From: an uncultured Polycyclovorans sp.
GTDB lineage: Bacteria; Pseudomonadota; Gammaproteobacteria; Nevskiales; Nevskiaceae
NCBI GenBank assembly: GCA_936928855.1
Contig: CAKZHZ010000019.1
Coordinates: forward strand, 62,001-126,000
Length of the DNA: 64,000 nt
Direction of reading: 5' to 3'
Part shown: positions 41,041 through 50,005 of the stretch, piece by piece
How the letters are laid out: each line of letters opens with the position of its first letter
Numbering within the stretch: the first letter of the stretch is position 1
Program-made: the position numbers and the translations under genes
The notes under the pieces: model-generated
The model's input: only the letters and a program-made list of their open reading frames with translations
What the model was told of the DNA's origin: nothing
Databases searched by the model: none

Positions 41041-41916
41041 ATGCCCGCCGCGTCTCCGTTTCGAGATTACATTGCCCTGACCCGACTGGATCGGCCGGTC
41101 GGGATCTGGCTGCTGCTGTGGCCGACGCTGTGGGGGCTCTGGTGGGCTGCGGGGGGCTGGCCGCCGTGGCCGGTGCTGCTGGTATTCGTATTGGGTACCG
41201 TGCTGATGCGGTCGGCGGGGTGCGCCATCAATGATGTGGCGGATCGCAAGGTTGATCCGCACGTCCGGCGCACGGCCGACCGGCCCATCGCCGCAGGGCG
41301 GCTGCGTCCAGGCCAGGGCGTCATGGTTGCCGTCGTGTTGACCCTGCTGGCGCTGTTGCTGCTGCTGAGTCTGCGCAGCCTGCCGGCACTGCTGTGGTCA
41401 GTGCCGGCGGCGATGCTGGCAGGCGTCTACCCGCTGATGAAGCGCTATATCGACCTGCCGCAGGCGGTGCTGGGCCTGGCCTTCAGCTGGGGCATCCCGA
41501 TGGCCTGGGCGGCGCAGGGGGGCGATGTGCCGATGTGGCCGGTGCTGCCGCTGATGCTCGCCAACGTCTGCTGGGTGGTGGCCTATGACACCTATTACGC
41601 GATGGCGGACCGCGAGGATGACGAGCGGGTCGGTGTCCGCTCCTCTGCACGCCTGTTCGGCCGGCACGCGCGAGGCGTGGTGCTGTTGCTCAACCTTGTC
41701 ACCGTCGCGATTTTGGCGGTGATGGGGATGGTTGCCGCGCGTGGGCTCCCGTTTGCGTGCGGATTGGGGGTGGCGCTGTGGTTGATGGTCTCGGCGCATC
41801 GTGCCACCCGGTCGGGGGGCGCCGAGGCCTGTTTCGCGGCATTCCGCCGCAGTCACTGGCAGGGCGCAGCAGTCTGGGCCGGCCTGGCGCTGGATCTGGG
41901 CATCCACGGGGTTTGA
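41041..41916 (+). CDS. ubiA: 4-hydroxybenzoate polyprenyltransferase
   Basis: 291 residues, prenylates 4-hydroxybenzoate in ubiquinone synthesis at the inner membrane. The first Asp-rich motif CAINDVADRKVDPHVRRTADRPIAAG and the second, YDTYYAMADREDDERVGVRSSA, bracket a set of about eight or nine helices (YIALTRLDRPVGIWLLLWPTLWGLWWA, VMVAVVLTLLALLLLLSLRSLPALLWSVPAAML and more). Starts 10 bases after the kinase stop and converges with the DUF819 permease. Confidence 0.96.
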   Translation: MPAASPFRDYIALTRLDRPVGIWLLLWPTLWGLWWAAGGWPPWPVLLVFVLGTVLMRSAGCAINDVADRKVDPHVRRTADRPIAAGRLRPGQGVMVAVVLTLLALLLLLSLRSLPALLWSVPAAMLAGVYPLMKRYIDLPQAVLGLAFSWGIPMAWAAQGGDVPMWPVLPLMLANVCWVVAYDTYYAMADREDDERVGVRSSARLFGRHARGVVLLLNLVTVAILAVMGMVAARGLPFACGLGVALWLMVSAHRATRSGGAEACFAAFRRSHWQGAAVWAGLALDLGIHGV

Positions 41917-41924
41917 GGGGCGGG

Positions 41925-43157
41925 CTATCCCGCCGCAATCCGCATGAGCTGGGCGCACAGCCAGGCGGCATAGGTTCCCAGTCCGTAGCCGAGCACGGCC
42001 AGCAGCACTCCGACGGGCGCCAGTGCAGGATGGAAGGCACTGGCTACCACCGGCGCGCTGGCGGCGGCGCCGATGTTGGCCTGGCTGCCCACCGCAAACA
42101 GGAAACTGGGGGCCTTGAGCACCTGTGCCGCGATCAACAGGACGGTGGCATGTACCGCCATCCAGATCACCCCGATCGCGAACAGCCCCGGTTGTCGGAC
42201 GATGCTGGTGAGGTCCATGTGCAGGCCGATGGTGGCGATCAGGACGTAGAGCAGGGCCGACCCGACCCGCGAGGCACCCGCCCCCTCCAGGCGTCGCGCC
42301 GGGGTAAAGGAAAGCCCCACGCCCAGGGCCGTGGTGATCACCACCACCCAGAAAAAGGTCGAGGTGAGCGACAGGCGCACAGCCCAGTCCTGACCCGCGA
42401 ACGCGGCGGACAGCGGCGCGGCCAGCACCGCCGCGAAGCCGGCGGCGCCGAACCCGACTGCAAGAATGCGAATCAGGTCCGCCAGCGTGGGGATGCGCGC
42501 ATGGGCGGCCTGAAACGAGGCCATCCGCGCCTGCAGGGCTTCGATGGCGGTGGTATCGGCGCCGCGTCGCGCGTCGATGCGGCGATGATTGGCGGCGATC
42601 CACAGCAGTACGGCCATCCACAGGTTGGCGACCACGATATCGACCGCCACGAAGGCGCCGAAGAGGTCGGCGTCGACATCGAAGACGGCTTTCATCGCAG
42701 CCTGGTTGGCGCCACCGCCGATCCAGCTGCCAGCCAGCGTGGCCATGCCGGTCCAGGTGTCGCCCGCTACGGTTTCGGGTGACAGGGCGCGAAACGCGAG
42801 GATGGCAATCGGCCCGCCGATGACGATCCCGAAGGTGCCGGCGAGGAACATGGCGATGGCCTTGCCGCCCAACCGGCGGATGCCCGGGAGATCGACCGAC
42901 AGCGTCAGCAGTGCCAGCGTTGGTGGCAGCAGGTAGTCGATGGCAACCCGGTACAGCGGCGTGCCGGTGCCATCAATGATGCCCAGCGTGTTCATCAGGG
43001 CGGGCAGCAGATAGCACAGCAGCAGCGCCGGGACATACCGGTAGAACCGCTGCCAGAAGGGGTGGGGGCTCTGGGTGGTGTGGAACACCAGGCCGAGCAG
43101 GATCAGCAGCAGGCCGAGCACGGCGGCAGGGTGCGTGATCAGGGGAGCGTCAGTCAT
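41925..43157 (-). CDS. DUF819 family membrane transporter-like protein
   Basis: 410 residues with around ten helices, for example PAAVLGLLLILLGLVFHTT, LLPPTLALLTLSVDLPGIRRLGGKAIAMFLAGTFGIVIGGPIAILAF, and FAVGSQANIGAAASAPVVASAFHPALAPVGVLLAVLGYGLGTYAAWLCAQ. GSWIGGGANQAAMKAVFDVDADLF is the DUF819 hallmark. The family is uncharacterised but resembles permease scaffolds. ATG 43157 overlaps the comF stop (ATGA), so it is in the comF operon. Confidence 0.9.
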   Translation of the reverse strand: MTDAPLITHPAAVLGLLLILLGLVFHTTQSPHPFWQRFYRYVPALLLCYLLPALMNTLGIIDGTGTPLYRVAIDYLLPPTLALLTLSVDLPGIRRLGGKAIAMFLAGTFGIVIGGPIAILAFRALSPETVAGDTWTGMATLAGSWIGGGANQAAMKAVFDVDADLFGAFVAVDIVVANLWMAVLLWIAANHRRIDARRGADTTAIEALQARMASFQAAHARIPTLADLIRILAVGFGAAGFAAVLAAPLSAAFAGQDWAVRLSLTSTFFWVVVITTALGVGLSFTPARRLEGAGASRVGSALLYVLIATIGLHMDLTSIVRQPGLFAIGVIWMAVHATVLLIAAQVLKAPSFLFAVGSQANIGAAASAPVVASAFHPALAPVGVLLAVLGYGLGTYAAWLCAQLMRIAAG

Positions 43158-43864
43158 GGCGGCATCATGGCGGAATCGGACAGAGGCGGAAACCGGGATT
43201 GCGGCATCGGCGTGCGGGCGATGGCCCAGACTTCGACGTGACCGGCACCCGCGCGACGCAGGGTGCGGGCGATCTCGTCGAGGGTGGCGCCCGACGTCAT
43301 CACGTCATCAATGACCGCGACACGTCGACCGCGGATGTCGGCGGTCACGCCAAAGGCGCCGCGAACCCCGCGCCGCCGGGCGGCGGCGGATTGTCCGATC
43401 TGGTCCGGGGTTGCGTGAAACCGAGTCAGCAGGGCCGGCGCCCAGGGGATGCCCAGCTGGCACGCCGCCGCCCGTCCCAGCACCGCTGCCTGGTTGTAGC
43501 TGCGGTGCCACAGGCGCTTCCAGTGCAGCGGAACCGGCGCCATCAACTGGGGGGGAGGCGGACCCAGCGCCCGACGGTGACTGACCAGTGCCTGCGCGAG
43601 CCAGTGCGCGTCTGCCAGGCGGCGGTGGTATTTCAGGCCGTGCAGCACGCGCTGGACCGGAGGCGCCAGGCGGAACGGTACGCAGGCAAGGTCGGCGGGA
43701 GGCTGGCGACGTCGGCAGCGCGCACAGGCGCCGGGCACGACCACGGGCAGGGCACAGCTGGGGCAGGCCGGGGTGTTCCAGGGCAGCGCGGCCCAGCAGG
43801 CGTCGCAGACCGCATGGTGTGACGGACTGCGACAGAACCGGCAGGGGCGCGACTGGTCAACCAT
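43154..43864 (-). CDS. comF: ComF family phosphoribosyltransferase-like protein
   Basis: 236 residues. The N-terminal zinc ribbon has CRFCRSPSHHAVCDAC and CPSCALPVVVPGACARC. The C-terminal phosphoribosyltransferase domain ends with the PRPP loop VAVIDDVMTSGATLDEIARTLRRAG. ComF/GntX proteins take part in DNA uptake or in other nucleic-acid roles. It is divergent from bioB, a common gammaproteobacterial arrangement, and coupled to DUF819. Confidence 0.92.
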   Translation of the reverse strand: MVDQSRPCRFCRSPSHHAVCDACWAALPWNTPACPSCALPVVVPGACARCRRRQPPADLACVPFRLAPPVQRVLHGLKYHRRLADAHWLAQALVSHRRALGPPPPQLMAPVPLHWKRLWHRSYNQAAVLGRAAACQLGIPWAPALLTRFHATPDQIGQSAAARRRGVRGAFGVTADIRGRRVAVIDDVMTSGATLDEIARTLRRAGAGHVEVWAIARTPMPQSRFPPLSDSAMMPP

Positions 43865-43879
43865 GAGCTCGTCCGATGG

Positions 43880-43907
43880 TTGACAATGCCCTGAAATCGC
43901 TTAGCGT
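43880..43907 (+). promoter_or_regulatory. Putative bioB promoter
   Basis: TTGACA (43880-43885), 16-bp spacer, TAGCGT (43902-43907). A transcript from here would begin near 43914, so the ATG at 43908 would lie upstream of the start of transcription; this favours ATG 43941 for bioB. I see no obvious BirA operator palindrome in this interval. Confidence 0.5.
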
Positions 43908-43940
43908 ATGCCGACACTTCCTCATATTGAGTACGCCTCC

Positions 43941-44948
43941 ATGCGTGTGCGCCACGATTGGACCCGCGATCAGGTCCAGGCCCTGTTCGACCTGCCGTTC
44001 AACGACCTGCTGTTCCAGGCCCACACCGTGCACCGGGCCCACTTTGACCCCAACACCCTGCAACGATCGACCCTGCTGTCGATCAAGACCGGGGCCTGTC
44101 CCGAGGATTGTGCCTACTGTCCGCAATCCGTGCGGTATGACACCGGCCTCAAGAAGGATCCCCTGATGGAGATCGAGGCGGTCGTCGAGGCGGCGCGGGA
44201 AGCGAAGGCCAACGGTGCCACGCGCTTCTGCATGGGGGCCGCCTGGCGCTCGCCCAAGGATCGTGATCTCGGCAAGGTCGAGGCGATGGTGCGTGAAGTG
44301 AAGGCGTTGGGGATGGAGACCTGCGTCACCCTCGGCATGCTCAAGCCAACCCAGGCACAGCGGCTCGCGGACGCCGGTCTGGACTACTACAACCACAACC
44401 TCGACACCTCGCCCGAGTACTACGACAAGATCATCACCACCCGCACCTATGCGGATCGACTCGACACGCTGTCGAACGTGCGCTCGGCAGGGGTCAAGGT
44501 CTGCTGCGGCGGCATCGTCGGCATGGGCGAGGAAAGCGAGGATCGCGCCGAACTGCTGCGCCAGCTTGCGGTGATGGACCCCCATCCCGAAAGCGTGCCG
44601 ATCAACAACCTGGTGAAGGTGCCCGGTACGCCGCTGGACGGCGCCGAGGCCCTGCACCCGATCGAGTTCGTGCGGACCATTGCGGTCGCCCGCATCCTGA
44701 TGCCGGCCTCCTATGTGCGGCTGTCCGCCGGGCGCACCGACATGAGCGACGAGCTGCAGGCGATGTGTTTCTTTGCCGGCGCCAACTCCATGTTCTATGG
44801 CGAAAAGCTGCTGACCACCGAGAACCCCCAGAACGCCCGCGACGAGGCCTTGCTGGCGCGACTGTGCATTCGCCCGGAAACCTTGCGCGAAGGCCACATG
44901 CACGTGCCGGCGGCGCCGGAGGCTGCGCCGCGCTGTGCGGTCGCCTGA
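43941..44948 (+). CDS. bioB: Biotin synthase
   Basis: 335 residues, radical-SAM enzyme that inserts sulfur into dethiobiotin. SAM-cluster motif CPEDCAYCPQS within LLSIKTGACPEDCAYCP. Further motifs: MGAAWRSPKDRD, ETCVTLGMLKPTQAQRLADAGLDYYNHNLDTSPEYYDKI, VCCGGIVGMGEESEDRAELL, VRLSAGRTDMSDELQAMCFFAGANSMFYGEKLLTTENP. The start at 43941 (MRVRHDWTRDQVQALF) matches the family N-terminus; ATG 43908 would add 11 residues but lies at the promoter. It overlaps bioF by 14 bases. Confidence 0.96.
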   Translation: MRVRHDWTRDQVQALFDLPFNDLLFQAHTVHRAHFDPNTLQRSTLLSIKTGACPEDCAYCPQSVRYDTGLKKDPLMEIEAVVEAAREAKANGATRFCMGAAWRSPKDRDLGKVEAMVREVKALGMETCVTLGMLKPTQAQRLADAGLDYYNHNLDTSPEYYDKIITTRTYADRLDTLSNVRSAGVKVCCGGIVGMGEESEDRAELLRQLAVMDPHPESVPINNLVKVPGTPLDGAEALHPIEFVRTIAVARILMPASYVRLSAGRTDMSDELQAMCFFAGANSMFYGEKLLTTENPQNARDEALLARLCIRPETLREGHMHVPAAPEAAPRCAVA

Positions 44949-46131
44949 GGCGGGAACGGGACTCGACGCCCGCCTGGCGCCACGGCTGGAGGCGCTGAAG
45001 GCCCAGCAGCGATACCGGGTCCGGCGCACGGTCGACGGCGGGCATGGCGTCTGGTTGCAGGTGGACGGCGAGCGCTGCCTGAACTTCTGCAGCAATGACT
45101 ACCTCGGCCTGGCGACCGACGCGCGGGTGCGCAAGGCCGCGCAGGATGCGCTGGACACCGGCTGTGGCAGTACCGCCTCGCCGTTGATCTGCGGCTACAA
45201 CCGGCACCACCGGGCGCTTGAGGAGGCTCTGGCCGCGTTTTCCGGCTACCCCCGTGCCCTGTTGTTCACCTCGGGGTGGGCTGCCAACCTGGGCGTGCTG
45301 CGTGGCGTGCTGGGGCGCAACGACCTGCTGCTGGCCGACGAACTCAATCACGCCTCCCTGATCGATGGCGGGCGCCTCTCCGGTGCCCGCTATGTGCGGG
45401 TTCCGCATGCCGATGTCGCGGCCTTCGAGCAGGCGTTGGCGGCCCCGGAGCCGGGCCCCGACGCGCTGCGGATGGTGGTGACCGACAGCGTTTTCAGCAT
45501 GGATGGCGATATCGCGCCGCTGCCGCAACTGTCCGCGCTGGCGGCGGCGCACGGGGCTGCGTTGATGGTGGACGATGCCCATGGCTTCGGGGTGCTCGGA
45601 GCCAGTGGGCGCGGCGCGGTGGAGGCGTTTGATGACGCCGGAGGATGCCCCCGGCCTGCGCTCTATGTGGCGACGTTCGGCAAGGCCCTCGGCGCTGCCG
45701 GCGCCTTTGTTGCCGGCAGTGACGTGCTGATCGAGTACCTGATTCAACGTGCGCGCTCGTGGATCTATTCCACGGCCCCGCCACCCGCCCTCAGCGCGGC
45801 GGCCCTGGCGGCCCTGCGCATCGTGGAGGACGAGCCACAGCGGCGCGCCCACCTGCACGCGCTGATCCGGCGTTTCCGCGAGGGTGCCGCGGCGCTGGGG
45901 ATTCCCCTGATGGCGTCCCGCACGCCGATCCAGCCGGTGCGGATCGGGCCCGACGCTACCGCGCTGGCGGTGAGCCAACGCCTGCGCGCGCGCGGCTTCT
46001 GGGTGGCGGCGATCCGGCCGCCGACCGTGCCCGAGGGGACCGCGCGGTTGCGCATCACCCTGACGGCGGCGCACAGCGGTGCGCAGGTGGATCAGCTGCT
46101 CGATGCCCTGGCGGTGGCGCTGCGCCCCTGA
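44935..46131 (+). CDS. bioF: 8-amino-7-oxononanoate synthase
   Basis: 398 residues, PLP enzyme condensing pimeloyl-ACP/CoA with alanine in biotin synthesis. Motifs: RYRVRRTVDGG...CLNFCSNDYLGLATDARV, GCGSTASPLICGYNRHHRALEEALAAF, DELNHASLIDGGRLSGAR, VTDSVFSMDGDIAPL, LMVDDAHGFGVLGASGRG and the PLP lysine in VATFGKALGAAG. GTG 44935 overlaps bioB by 14 bases. No bioC or bioH follows; bioD lies detached at 50 kb. Confidence 0.95.
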   Translation: MRSPEAGTGLDARLAPRLEALKAQQRYRVRRTVDGGHGVWLQVDGERCLNFCSNDYLGLATDARVRKAAQDALDTGCGSTASPLICGYNRHHRALEEALAAFSGYPRALLFTSGWAANLGVLRGVLGRNDLLLADELNHASLIDGGRLSGARYVRVPHADVAAFEQALAAPEPGPDALRMVVTDSVFSMDGDIAPLPQLSALAAAHGAALMVDDAHGFGVLGASGRGAVEAFDDAGGCPRPALYVATFGKALGAAGAFVAGSDVLIEYLIQRARSWIYSTAPPPALSAAALAALRIVEDEPQRRAHLHALIRRFREGAAALGIPLMASRTPIQPVRIGPDATALAVSQRLRARGFWVAAIRPPTVPEGTARLRITLTAAHSGAQVDQLLDALAVALRP

Positions 46132-46156
46132 GGCCGACCGCCGGCTGCGGAGCCCA

Positions 46157-46196
46157 CAAAAAGAAACCCCGGCGTGTGTGGCCACACGCCGGGGTT
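46157..46196 (-). terminator. Terminator between bioF and the OmpA gene
   Basis: A 14-bp perfect stem (AACCCCGGCGTGTG/CACACGCCGGGGTT) with a four-base loop. The minus strand runs into TTTCTTTTTG, so it best serves the OmpA-family gene; the plus-strand side has no T-run. Confidence 0.88.
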
Positions 46197-46213
46197 GAGC
46201 ACGACCGGAACGA

Positions 46214-47710
46214 TCAGTCGCGGACCGTCAATTCCACGCGACGGTTCTCTTCGCGGCCATCTTCACTGCCGTTGTCCGCAATCGGCTGCGTGAGGCCATA
46301 GCCCACGGGCACCATGCGGTTGGCGGCAATGCCGCGGCCCACCAGGTATTCCTTCACCGCAATGGCGCGGCGCTCGGACAGGCCCAGGTTGTAGGCGGCG
46401 GTGCCGATGTTGTCGGTATGCCCTTCGAGTTCCACATTGATCTCGGGGTAGGCCACCAGCGTTTCGGACACGCGGTCGAGGATGCGACGGGCTTCCTGCG
46501 TGAGGATGGCCGAGTCGAACTCGAACTTCACGCCCCGGAGGATGAAGCCGCGATCCACGGCGCAACCGTTGGCGTCGACTTCTTCGCCCGGACGCGGCTT
46601 GCGACAGTCGCCGGACAGCGCGCAGCCGTTCGGCAGCACCTTGGCGCCCGCTGGCGAGTTCGGGCATTCATCGAGGTAGTCGGGAATGCCGTCGCCATCA
46701 CTGTCGAGCGGGCAGCCATCCTCACCCACCGGCACGCCCGGGGGCGAGTCGGGGCAGAGATCCCGGAAGTCGGGGACGCCATCGCCGTCGGCATCGGTGG
46801 CCGGGCAGCCATCGGCATCCACTTCCACACCCTTCGGGGTGCCGGGGCACTTGTCGCGGCTGTCGGGAACACCATCGCCATCGCTGTCGAGCGGGCAGCC
46901 GTTCGGACCGACTTCGGTGCCCGGCGGGGTGTTGGGGCACTGGTCAAGGTAGTCGGGCACGCCGTCGCCATCACTGTCGAGCGGGCAGCCGCGGGCGTCC
47001 ACCATCACGCCAGCAGGCGTGTTGGGGCACTGGTCGAGCCCGTTCGGCACGCCATCGCCATCATCATCCCGGTCTTCCGGACGCATCGGCTTTTCGCCGA
47101 GGGCGACCTTGAGGCCGATAAGGCCCTGCCAGGTGTAGTAGCTCTGGTCGACGATGAGGCCGCTGTTCTGCACATCGTCCAGCTGGTAGCGGGCTTCGAT
47201 GATGCCGCTGAAGCGGTCGCTGAAACGCTGCATGAAGCCCAGACCGCCGTAAGGGCCGTAGGCTGCGGTGCTCTCCCCGATGAACTCGATATTGGAGATG
47301 TGTGCGCCGCCACTCAGGAACACCTGGAAATCCGAGCTGCTGTCGTAGAACGGCTTGCCGAGGAACAGCATGCCGCCGATCCTCACCGAGATACGCTCGT
47401 AGTCTCCGGCATTCTGGCTGTCGAGCAGGCTGTAGTCGGCCCCCAGGTCCAGCGCCAGAAAGTCCAGCAGAGGACGCATCAGTCGTCCGCCAAAGGTGCC
47501 GCCGAAGTCGAGGTCACTTGAGTCGGAGAACACGACGCCGCCCATTGGCACGAGAGACCAGCGGTTGTCCCGCGGCTCGGGCGTCGACACCGGCGCGGAT
47601 ACTGCCGCCGGTGTCTCGGTTGCGGTGGTCTCAGGCGCGGGCTCCTGCGCCTGGGCGACGCCGATCATCAGCGCCAGCCCCGCCATCAACATTGTGCGCA
47701 TGCTTGCCAT
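46214..47710 (-). CDS. OmpA-family protein with thrombospondin type 3 repeats
   Basis: 498 residues. Signal peptide (LMAGLALMIGVAQAQ), an N-terminal OmpA-like beta-barrel (about residues 45-215), then five thrombospondin-3 units of the form DSDGDGVPDxxDxCPNTPxG, which bind calcium, an RKPRPGEEVDANGC connector, and the OmpA C-terminal peptidoglycan-binding domain (LEGHTDNIGTAAYNLGLSERRAIAVKEYL). Anchors the outer membrane to peptidoglycan. ATG 47710 with GGGA upstream is chosen; codons at 47731 or 47701 are alternatives. It follows the Ig-like lipoprotein gene by 36 bases, on the same strand. Confidence 0.92.
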   Translation of the reverse strand: MASMRTMLMAGLALMIGVAQAQEPAPETTATETPAAVSAPVSTPEPRDNRWSLVPMGGVVFSDSSDLDFGGTFGGRLMRPLLDFLALDLGADYSLLDSQNAGDYERISVRIGGMLFLGKPFYDSSSDFQVFLSGGAHISNIEFIGESTAAYGPYGGLGFMQRFSDRFSGIIEARYQLDDVQNSGLIVDQSYYTWQGLIGLKVALGEKPMRPEDRDDDGDGVPNGLDQCPNTPAGVMVDARGCPLDSDGDGVPDYLDQCPNTPPGTEVGPNGCPLDSDGDGVPDSRDKCPGTPKGVEVDADGCPATDADGDGVPDFRDLCPDSPPGVPVGEDGCPLDSDGDGIPDYLDECPNSPAGAKVLPNGCALSGDCRKPRPGEEVDANGCAVDRGFILRGVKFEFDSAILTQEARRILDRVSETLVAYPEINVELEGHTDNIGTAAYNLGLSERRAIAVKEYLVGRGIAANRMVPVGYGLTQPIADNGSEDGREENRRVELTVRD

Positions 47711-47746
47711 GTGCTGTATCCCTTGGTTCATGTGTGGTTTGACGCC

Positions 47747-49852
47747 TTACGGAAGAGGCAGGTCGCCACATTCCTGATTGCCGCCGCCGCCCGACAGCAG
47801 GCCGAGCAGCAGATTGATGCCATTGGTTACCTGGCAGACCAGCGGCTCCAGCACCGGCGATACCAGCCCTTGATCCAGCGGCTGGATGATCAACTGGGTG
47901 AGGGCGGTGAGGCCCGGAATGTCACCCTGACCCTCGAGCAGTGTTGTCAGGATCTGATCCAACGGCAGCACGTCGAGTTGTTCCAACGCTGGGTTCACGA
48001 TCTCGGTGATGACCGACAGCGTGTTGATCAGCTCGATGCGGCCCAGCACTTCCAGCGGCGTCCCTTCCAGCGCGCCCAGCAGCGGGTTGCTGAATGCGGG
48101 CAGCAGGGTGGTGCACAGCCGGTCCGCGTCGTCCGAGGCGCCCAGCAGCGCATCGTTGGCGATCGGCAGGATCAGCACGGTCATACCGTCGGTGACCACG
48201 TTGCTGCCATCAAGCGGGTTGGTGATGGTGGCGGTGACGCAGGTGAAGCCCAGGCGCACCGCGCCATCGGCGTAGACCAGGCCATTCGGCTGCACCAACG
48301 GATCGTCCACCGGAATGTTGCCCGAGCTGAGCTGCAGCACGCGCGGGTCGACAAAGGCATCGCCTACATTCGCCGGGCTGTTCGGGTTGCTGCCCCCGGA
48401 GCCGGTGATCTCGCAGGACTCGCCGTTCCAAAAGCCCGCCTGAGCCATCCAGGTGGTGCTGTCGTCGATTTCACCTTCAGCCGGCTCCGGGTTGGTGACG
48501 TCGTTCTGCAGCTGCAGTGCATTGAACGCGGATACCGACCGGAGTTGCTCTTCGGTTTCGGGGTCGACAACGGCATTGCCGTCGCCGTCGAACACCAACG
48601 CGGTGCAGGCCCCGTCCTGAAGCTCGTTGTCGCCGCAGGTGCGGGTGCGGGCGTGCGCCAGCAGCTGACCGCGCAGCTGACCGCCGCCGAGCCCGGCCAC
48701 CAGGTCATTGGCGCCGACGCAGGCAAAGCGCTGCGCATTGCCGAAGGTGAACGGCTGGTCGTTGACCACTTCCCGGGCGGACACAGCCAAGCTGTTGCTG
48801 CCCAATACCTGATCGACCCGAACCTGGGCCTCGCGGGTGCCGGTCTGGCCCTGGAACGTGGCGCTGATCTCGGCAGTGCCCTCGGCCTGCGAGGTGGCAA
48901 GGCCCGCATCGTTGATGGTGATGATGCCGGCCGGAGCGGCGCTCAGGTCAGCGACATCGGTGACGTTGCACTGCGTGCCGTTGTTGAAGCGGGCGCGAAT
49001 CTGCAACTGGCGCTGATTGTTTTCGGCGAGGCCAAAGACCAGCGGTTCGGTGACGCATTCGCCCTTGTCGGCGGTGCAGTTGGCCTGCCCCGGTTCGAGC
49101 GGAGTCGCCGGCGGGGTGGCCTCAATGCAGATGCCGCCAGGGCTCAGCACCGTGGCGGGGATCACCGTCAAGGCGGTAGCGTTGGTCAGCGGGGCGGTGC
49201 CGCTGCAGGGGGAGTTCGGTCCGTTATAGGTGCCGGTAATGACCACGGTGGTGTTGGCACCGATGTCGGCATTGGACGACGCCACATTGGCATCCAGCGT
49301 CACCGCATCCGGGTCTTCGTTCGGGTTGGTGACCGTGAAGGTGGTCTGCTCGGTGACGTCGAGTTCGTCATCATCGCTGGTGGTCAGCGTGGCCTTGTAG
49401 GTCTGCTTGAGGCCGGCCACGATGCTGGCTGCGGCGGGTGTGACCTGCAACGCTTCGCCACACGCTGCGGAAACCGTGATCGTCGTAGCCGGGCTGCGGA
49501 CGCCATCGGCCGTCACCGAGATTTGCGTGACGCCGGCTGCAGAAGCCGTCAGTTTCAGGTCCTGATCAAGCGAGGCGACGTTGGGCGCCGTGCTGTCGGG
49601 CTGCAGCGCCGGGCAGGGTTCGAACTTGGGGATCGTGTTGCCGTTCTTGTCGACCACGTCGAACTTGCAGGAGCTGACGCGGCAATCGGTGGTTTGTCCC
49701 ACCGCCAGCAACGTGTCGTTACAGGTGAGGGTGCCGATCTCGGTCAGCTGAGGCGGCGGCAGGTCTGGACTTCTGACGGAACTATCGCCGCTGCATCCGG
49801 CAACTAGCAGCACGCCGGCGAGCGCGGCCAGTGCAGGTCGAAAATCGATCAT
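47747..49852 (-). CDS. Large Ig-like-domain lipoprotein
   Basis: 701 residues. Lipobox LLVAGC in MIDFRPALAALAGVLLVAGCSGD. Several BIG2/Ig-like strand blocks (LTASAAGVTQISVTADG, LQVTPAAASIVAGLKQTYKATLTTSDDDELDVTEQTTFTV, AEISATFQGQTGTREAQVRV) are followed by a C-terminal region rich in Leu (PLLGALEGTPLEVLGRIELINTL, PLDQILTTLL) and by many cysteines. Probably outer-membrane anchored and surface or periplasmic. It starts from a promoter with a strong palindromic operator-like sequence. Function unknown; it shares its operon with the OmpA-family gene. Confidence 0.82.
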   Translation of the reverse strand: MIDFRPALAALAGVLLVAGCSGDSSVRSPDLPPPQLTEIGTLTCNDTLLAVGQTTDCRVSSCKFDVVDKNGNTIPKFEPCPALQPDSTAPNVASLDQDLKLTASAAGVTQISVTADGVRSPATTITVSAACGEALQVTPAAASIVAGLKQTYKATLTTSDDDELDVTEQTTFTVTNPNEDPDAVTLDANVASSNADIGANTTVVITGTYNGPNSPCSGTAPLTNATALTVIPATVLSPGGICIEATPPATPLEPGQANCTADKGECVTEPLVFGLAENNQRQLQIRARFNNGTQCNVTDVADLSAAPAGIITINDAGLATSQAEGTAEISATFQGQTGTREAQVRVDQVLGSNSLAVSAREVVNDQPFTFGNAQRFACVGANDLVAGLGGGQLRGQLLAHARTRTCGDNELQDGACTALVFDGDGNAVVDPETEEQLRSVSAFNALQLQNDVTNPEPAEGEIDDSTTWMAQAGFWNGESCEITGSGGSNPNSPANVGDAFVDPRVLQLSSGNIPVDDPLVQPNGLVYADGAVRLGFTCVTATITNPLDGSNVVTDGMTVLILPIANDALLGASDDADRLCTTLLPAFSNPLLGALEGTPLEVLGRIELINTLSVITEIVNPALEQLDVLPLDQILTTLLEGQGDIPGLTALTQLIIQPLDQGLVSPVLEPLVCQVTNGINLLLGLLSGGGGNQECGDLPLP

Positions 49853-49889
49853 CGGAACAACTCCCTAGGGTGCGGTTACACTCGAAGTA

Positions 49890-49917
49890 TAGTGCGTAAT
49901 GTGCGATGTACGCACTA
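49890..49917. promoter_or_regulatory. Perfect 9-bp palindromic operator-like sequence
   Basis: TAGTGCGTA (49890-49898) and its reverse complement TACGCACTA (49909-49917), separated by 10 bases. The sequence AGTATAGT overlapping its left end reads as a -10 in either direction (TATACT minus, TATAGT plus). It lies between the lipoprotein gene (minus) and bioD (plus), so a regulator here could affect either. Confidence 0.5.
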
Positions 49918-50005
49918 GTTTTTGGGAATTTTGTCAAGAGGGCGCGGGGCCCTCCATCGTCAGGATGGCGCCGGCTGTCGGTTGGCGCCCTACAAGGGGG
50001 AGCGA

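Noticed and set aside
43865..43940. Search for a BirA-type biotin operator before bioB.
   Set aside because: No TTGTAAACC-like inverted repeat is visible; regulation by BirA is not supported here.
49932..49937. TTGACA on the minus strand before the Ig-like lipoprotein.
   Set aside because: No acceptable -10 at 16-18 bases; the TATACT next to the palindrome is 40 bases away.
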